NCBI GenBank assembly: GCA_964413845.1
Contig: CAYPTJ010000045.1
Span: 1 to 22,660, forward strand
From: CAYPTJ01 sp964413845
GTDB taxonomy: Bacteria; Patescibacteriota; WWE3; 9FT-COMBO-53-11
Direction: 5' to 3'
Length of the DNA stretch: 22,660 nucleotides
The position numbers and the translations under genes were made by a program. The notes below the pieces were generated by a model. It was not told the DNA's origin, did not search any database, and was given only the letters and a program-made list of their open reading frames with translations. This document shows, piece after piece, positions 19,164-22,660 of this stretch. Position 1 is the stretch's first letter. Every line of letters begins with the position of its first letter.

Positions 19164-20897
19164 TTAAAGCTTCTCCAGAGTCTCTATCCCAAGAAGCGTC
19201 AAGCCGGTTTTGATCACCTGAGCCACCGCAGCCGTTAAACCTAGCCTTAAAGCTCTAACCTCTGAACTCTCCGCTTTTAAAATTGGCACTCGGTCATAAA
19301 ACCTGTTGAACCGCTGGGCTAAATCGAAGAGGAAGTTGCAGAGAAGATTGGGAGAGTAAGTAACCACTGCTTCCTCAACTACCTCAGGAAAGCGGTAGAT
19401 GAACCGCAAGAGCGGAAGTTCCGCATCAGTAATTGAGTTATTGAGTAATTGAGTAATTGAGGTTATTTTTTTCACTTTTGCCTTCCGTAAAACGGATTTG
19501 GCTCGGGCATAGGTATATTGCAAGTAAGGAGCGCTGTTACCCTCAAGGGAAAGCATCTTCCCCCAGTCAAAGATCACTTCCGTGGAATAGTGTCGGGAGA
19601 GATCGTTGTATTTTACCGCTCCGATACCAACCGCTTTTGACACTTTCTCTTTTTGACTGCTAGTCCGCCAACTGGGGGACTTCTCCTCAACGATCTTTCG
19701 GGCTTTGGAGATTGCTTCTTCAAGAACTTCCTCCAGATGAACCGTTCTTCCCAACCGCGTTGAGATCTTTCCTTCAGGAAGCCGGTAAAGCCCGTGGCCG
19801 ATGTGGACAAACTGATTGGCGGTTCCGTAACCCAACATCTGAGCCGCTAGGAAAAGTTGCCTAAACCTCAATGCCTGCTCCACCCCTGTTTCATAGAGGA
19901 AAAGATCGGGATGGTATTTCTTTTTCCTCACTTTAATCGCCGCCAAATCACGGGATTCGTAGGTAGTAGCCTCATCACTTTTAAGAAGTATTAGCGGTGG
20001 AAGCTTGGCTTCCTCAGGAAAAGGAATCACCAATGCCCCTTCCGACTCAATTGCCACCCCTTTAGCTTTCGCTTCCTTTATCACTTGATAAGCCTGAGTG
20101 ACAAAGAAGCTTTCGCCAATCATTTTATTGAACTTCATTCCCAGCAGTTTGTAAATCCTTTCAAACTCGACAATTGACCACTCGCGAAACTTCTTCCACA
20201 AACCCATTGCCTCTTTGTCTCCATCCTCCAAGCGCTTGAACCACTCCCGAGCTTTCTCCTCTAGGGAGGGGTCTTTCTCCGCCTCTTGATGGAACTTGAC
20301 ATAAAGCTTTTCCAGCTCTTTAATTCTTCCCGCCCGGGCGAGCTTTTGGAGATCTCCCCACTTTAGCACTGCATAGATTAGTTTGCCAGATTGGGTTCCC
20401 CAATCCCCTAAATAATTCTCGCCAACTGCTTTCCAACCAGCAAAAGAATAAAGGTTGTAAAGTGCTTGACCGATGATCGTTGAGCGAAGATGCCCAACCC
20501 CGAACGGTTTGGCGATATTGGGTGAGGAGTAATCAACCAAAACCGTCTTTCCCTTCCCGATATCTGTTTTTCCGTAGTCTCCCTTGAGCTTGTTTATCCG
20601 ATTAACCTCCTTTACCAACGTCTCAGGAGCCAACCAAAAGTTGATAAACCCAGGAGAGACAACTTCCACTCGGTCAATCAAATCAGTGGGTAATTGGGCA
20701 ATTAGGGATTCCTTTAGTTGGTGGGCGATCTCTAAGGAATTGGCTTTGAGTTCGGAAGCAATTGTCAGAGAAACACCAGTGGCGTAATCACCGAAATCCT
20801 CGTTCTTCGGATGCTCCAAGGAGGGCTCTGACTCCAGATCAAAGAGCTTTTTAGCCTGTTTTCGGACTGCCTGTTCTATTTCGGATTTGAAGCTCAT
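19164..20897 (-). CDS. argS: Arginyl-tRNA synthetase
   Basis: 577 residues, full length. It has an N-terminal tRNA-binding domain (DFGDYATGVSL), then the class I signature SSPNIAKPFGVGHLRST, where HIGH reads GVGH (133-136). The GDWGTQSGKL segment follows, then the KMSKS-like GKISTRLGRT, and the anticodon-binding DALR domain (YARAKSVLRKA ... FPEVVEEAVV ... RFNRFYDRVPIL). It charges tRNA-Arg. A loop in the DALR domain (SITQLLNNSITD) is encoded by four 8-nt repeats (19428-19459). ATG at 20897, 3 bases after the upstream MBL-domain stop, so the genes are probably coupled. Confidence 0.95.
   Translation of the reverse strand: MSFKSEIEQAVRKQAKKLFDLESEPSLEHPKNEDFGDYATGVSLTIASELKANSLEIAHQLKESLIAQLPTDLIDRVEVVSPGFINFWLAPETLVKEVNRINKLKGDYGKTDIGKGKTVLVDYSSPNIAKPFGVGHLRSTIIGQALYNLYSFAGWKAVGENYLGDWGTQSGKLIYAVLKWGDLQKLARAGRIKELEKLYVKFHQEAEKDPSLEEKAREWFKRLEDGDKEAMGLWKKFREWSIVEFERIYKLLGMKFNKMIGESFFVTQAYQVIKEAKAKGVAIESEGALVIPFPEEAKLPPLILLKSDEATTYESRDLAAIKVRKKKYHPDLFLYETGVEQALRFRQLFLAAQMLGYGTANQFVHIGHGLYRLPEGKISTRLGRTVHLEEVLEEAISKARKIVEEKSPSWRTSSQKEKVSKAVGIGAVKYNDLSRHYSTEVIFDWGKMLSLEGNSAPYLQYTYARAKSVLRKAKVKKITSITQLLNNSITDAELPLLRFIYRFPEVVEEAVVTYSPNLLCNFLFDLAQRFNRFYDRVPILKAESSEVRALRLGLTAAVAQVIKTGLTLLGIETLEKL
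19428..19459. repeat. Four-unit octamer array inside argS
   Basis: AGTAATTG, AGTTATTG, AGTAATTG and AGTAATTG follow each other without gaps. Because 8 is not a multiple of 3, each unit is translated in a different phase (ITSITQLLNNSIT). It lies in a variable loop of the DALR domain. Confidence 0.7.
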
Positions 20898-20900
20898 TTA

Positions 20901-21779
20901 TTATCTAGCCGTATCATACCAGAATTTGGCCCCATCGCTCATTACTTTAATTGTTCCGGAGAGATCGGTCCGCGCAACCGCAATTCCTAACTGCTTTAAT
21001 AGGGAGAGGACGCAAGCATGAGGATGGCCGTAACTATTTTTCCCGACCGAAATTACTGCCAGCTCTGGAGAAGCCTGTCTTAGAAGCGGCTCATAGGTGC
21101 CGTCCCGAGAACCTTGGTGGGCAATCTTTAGCACCTCAACCTCTGGAGTGATAGAGAGAAATCTGATCTGGGCTTCTTTCTCTGCGTCCCCCAGGAGTAA
21201 AGCATCAAATTCGCCGTAGCTTACAGCAAGCACAACCGAGCTGTTATTAACGTTTTCGGTATCTGAAAAACCCTCTCGAGGCCAAAGAATCTTTAAAGTC
21301 ACTCCCGAGAGCTCCACTGCAACCCCGCTCTCCCCCCTTAAGATAACCGCTCCCTCATCCTCTATCGCCTTCAAGAATTTTTGATATCCTCTAGTCTCAT
21401 AAACAACGGGATAAAAGAGAATTCTCTCCACCTGGTAATGCTCCAGAACGGAAAGGAGTCCGGTTAGATGGTCGGCATGAGGATGAGTCAAAACCATAAG
21501 TTCAATCTTCCTATCCCAAGGAGGAAGATCTTGCCCCAGATAAGAGAGGATATTGTCGTTAGGGCCGCCATCAACCACGATCTGGGTTTCTCCTTTTGTA
21601 ACTAAAATGGCATCTCCTTGCCCAACATCGTAAAAACTTATTGTCAGAAGCGGCTTATCTGAGGAACCCCCAGCGACTCGAAAAGAAAGCGCCCAAAGAA
21701 TCAGTAACAAAGTGGCACTCAAGGTGCTAAAGATCAGCTTGTTTTTTGTTTTCTCGGGAATGATTGGGAAAGGAACCAT
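20901..21779 (-). CDS. comEC: ComEC C-terminal part: metallo-beta-lactamase-fold domain
   Basis: 292 residues from the ATG at 21779. One hydrophobic helix comes first (about 15-35), then the MBL fold: TISFYDVGQGDAILV, VVDGGPNDNILSYL, and LTHPHADHLTGLLSVLEHY with the HxHxDH metal motif. LLLGDAEKEAQ, KIAHQGSRDGTYEPLL and YGHPHACVLSLL follow. This is the extracellular nuclease-like domain of ComEC, involved in DNA uptake. A strong AGGAGGTG lies 4 bases before the ATG (21783-21790), so separate translation is possible. However, adding one A to the A6 run (21742-21747) fuses it smoothly to the upstream membrane part. The open frame reaches back to 22070, but that part is a shadow of the channel gene. 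Confidence 0.85.
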   Translation of the reverse strand: MVPFPIIPEKTKNKLIFSTLSATLLLILWALSFRVAGGSSDKPLLTISFYDVGQGDAILVTKGETQIVVDGGPNDNILSYLGQDLPPWDRKIELMVLTHPHADHLTGLLSVLEHYQVERILFYPVVYETRGYQKFLKAIEDEGAVILRGESGVAVELSGVTLKILWPREGFSDTENVNNSSVVLAVSYGEFDALLLGDAEKEAQIRFLSITPEVEVLKIAHQGSRDGTYEPLLRQASPELAVISVGKNSYGHPHACVLSLLKQLGIAVARTDLSGTIKVMSDGAKFWYDTAR

Positions 21780-22660
21780 AATCCACCTCCTAAAACAAGA
21801 TAATAAAAGAAGAGTGCTAGTACAGAAAATGGAGAAGCCGCAAAGAAACCAAAGTTTAGGGAAGAGAACCAACGCACTACCTGCGTAAAGTAAGTTAACA
21901 GGAGACCAACAGGAAGCATTATCAGATACCCTATCTGGCTGACAAATAATGCTAAGGTGGTTGTAACCATGCCAAAAACTGTAGCAATTGGGACTGTCCA
22001 GAGAACTAAAGCGTTTACTAAAGGAGAGAAGAGAGAAGCTTGACCAAATCTGTAGGCGATGAGCGGCCAAACCATAATCTGAGCGGCTAAAGTAGTTGCT
22101 AAATCCTCCCGAAGAGGGGCTCCTCTACCAGGGAGGATACGATCAACTATGGGGAAGAGAATAATTAACCCCAAAGTAGCCAGAAAAGAGAGTTGAAAGC
22201 TAAGATCGAATAACCAACTCTTACCGAAAGCAGATTTCACCGCTGCCGATAATAAAACGTCTTGGTTTAGCATCGGAAAAAACTCAACCAAGAAGTTGCC
22301 GATAAGCATTATCATTCCAGCGATCAAAAAAGCTCGGAGAGCATCCCTCTGCCGCCCTAGAACCGTCGCCAGAAGAGCAATCGTCCCCATGATCGCCGCC
22401 CGAATAACAGGCGCTTCCGGCCCAACCAAAGAAACAAATAGAAAGATGCCCAAGACAATGACAAAAAACCGCGCCTTAAGTGGAAGAAAAACCAAACCCC
22501 TCCCGAGAGCATTGATCAAAACAGTGATGTTGTAGCCAGAAACGACCACCACATGAAGCGTTCCTGTAACCCGCAGCGCTTGATAAAAATCGGAAGGGAA
22601 ACCACTCTTCACCCCGAGGACCATTCCCAAAAGCAAAGAAGCCTGCGGTTCCGGCAGGCT
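21734..22660 (-). CDS. comEC: ComEC/Rec2 competence channel, membrane part (5' end outside window)
   Basis: The frame is open to the window edge, so the TTG at 22636 is internal; the first visible residues are SLPEPQASLLLGMVLG. The Competence domain follows: GTLHVVVVSGYNITVL, the helix after it (residues about 60-85), SLVGPEAPVIRAAIMG, DLSFQLSFLATLGLI and several more membrane helices. ComEC moves single-stranded DNA across the membrane. The frame ends at 21734 (FPRKQKTS), just where the membrane-to-MBL linker is expected. One extra A in the preceding A6 run would read SFPRKQKNKLIFSTLSATLL into the MBL part; lengths agree exactly (1760 + 1 = 587 codons). The gene is either split or mis-assembled. 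It leads the comEC-argS-ndk unit. Confidence 0.88.
   Translation of the reverse strand, partial: SLPEPQASLLLGMVLGVKSGFPSDFYQALRVTGTLHVVVVSGYNITVLINALGRGLVFLPLKARFFVIVLGIFLFVSLVGPEAPVIRAAIMGTIALLATVLGRQRDALRAFLIAGMIMLIGNFLVEFFPMLNQDVLLSAAVKSAFGKSWLFDLSFQLSFLATLGLIILFPIVDRILPGRGAPLREDLATTLAAQIMVWPLIAYRFGQASLFSPLVNALVLWTVPIATVFGMVTTTLALFVSQIGYLIMLPVGLLLTYFTQVVRWFSSLNFGFFAASPFSVLALFFYYLVLGGGLWFLSQSFPRKQKTS

Noticed and set aside
21740..21750. Programmed -1 frameshift (A-AAA-AAC heptamer) in comEC
   Set aside because: The heptamer is not in the zero-frame phase required (codons are CAA-AAA-ACA). A one-base indel or a true split with its own SD explains the data better, though slippage on A6 is not excluded.
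21780..22070. N-terminal 97 residues of the MBL-domain reading frame
   Set aside because: This part overlaps the conserved comEC membrane coding sequence in another frame; the Ser/Cys/Phe-rich sequence is a shadow.
22640..22660. AGCCTGC...GCAGGCT palindrome at the window edge as another inserted element
   Set aside because: It encodes the LPEPQASLL segment normally conserved at this point in ComEC, so it is ordinary coding sequence by coincidence palindromic.

Overview
This window looks like a chromosome segment of a Patescibacteria (CPR) bacterium, most likely of the Microgenomates/OP11 type. The evidence is the mix of a Lys-rich N-terminal extension on ribosomal protein L1, a small sortase, a PEGA-domain anchored protein, ComEC, a WecG/TagA-type glycosyltransferase, short operons with GTG/TTG starts and few Shine-Dalgarno sites, and many small GC-rich palindromes lying inside coding regions. 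TGA is used as an ordinary stop, so this is not a code-25 lineage. The assignment is an inference; no phylogeny was run.

Layout. (1) 1-467: the 3' end of a plus-strand membrane protein and its terminator. (2) 473-2708, minus strand: secE-nusG-rplK-rplA with a structured leader; rplA is broken by one missing base. (3) 2689-13524, minus strand: an eight-gene alpha-glucan (glycogen-like) island, read in the order glgA2, GH57-b, GH57-a (with a C-terminal UVR motif), an APH-fold kinase-like gene, a PHP-like gene (probably frameshifted), GH57-c, glgA1 and glgP. (4) 13525-13955: a 430-nt gap with no protein gene. It holds several hairpins and a candidate plus-strand structured RNA of about 200 nt. 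(5) 13956-15974, minus: an O-antigen-ligase-like membrane protein fused to a WecG/TagA glycosyltransferase. It diverges from a PEGA/beta-propeller protein (15995-17104, plus) across a 20-bp gap. (6) 17143-18115, minus: sortase and a GIY-YIG protein, then tRNA-Pro(CGG) on minus and tRNA-Arg(CCU) on plus. (7) 18569-22660, minus: comEC (split by an apparent one-base loss), argS and ndk.

How the genes work together. Two GT5 glucan synthases would build a polymer, GlgP would release glucose-1-phosphate, and three GH57 proteins would trim, branch or rearrange chains. The kinase-like and PHP-like genes are co-directional and nearly contiguous with these, so they probably act on sugars or sugar phosphates. 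The island sits directly upstream of the secE/L11/L1 transcription unit. The surface cluster (polymer ligase/glycosyltransferase, PEGA protein, sortase) fits envelope building.

The most unusual aspect is the density of small repeats. Heptad-periodic arrays form near-perfect hairpins next to start and stop codons. GC-rich palindromes of the form CGCC-N3-GGCG are found inside at least seven genes, always in frame. One core is read in all three frames in three different proteins. Two copies interrupt heptad arrays, and one of these lies at the junction of the fused polymerase/glycosyltransferase gene. Three single-base lesions in or near short A/T runs (rplA, PHP gene, comEC) could be assembly errors or real.
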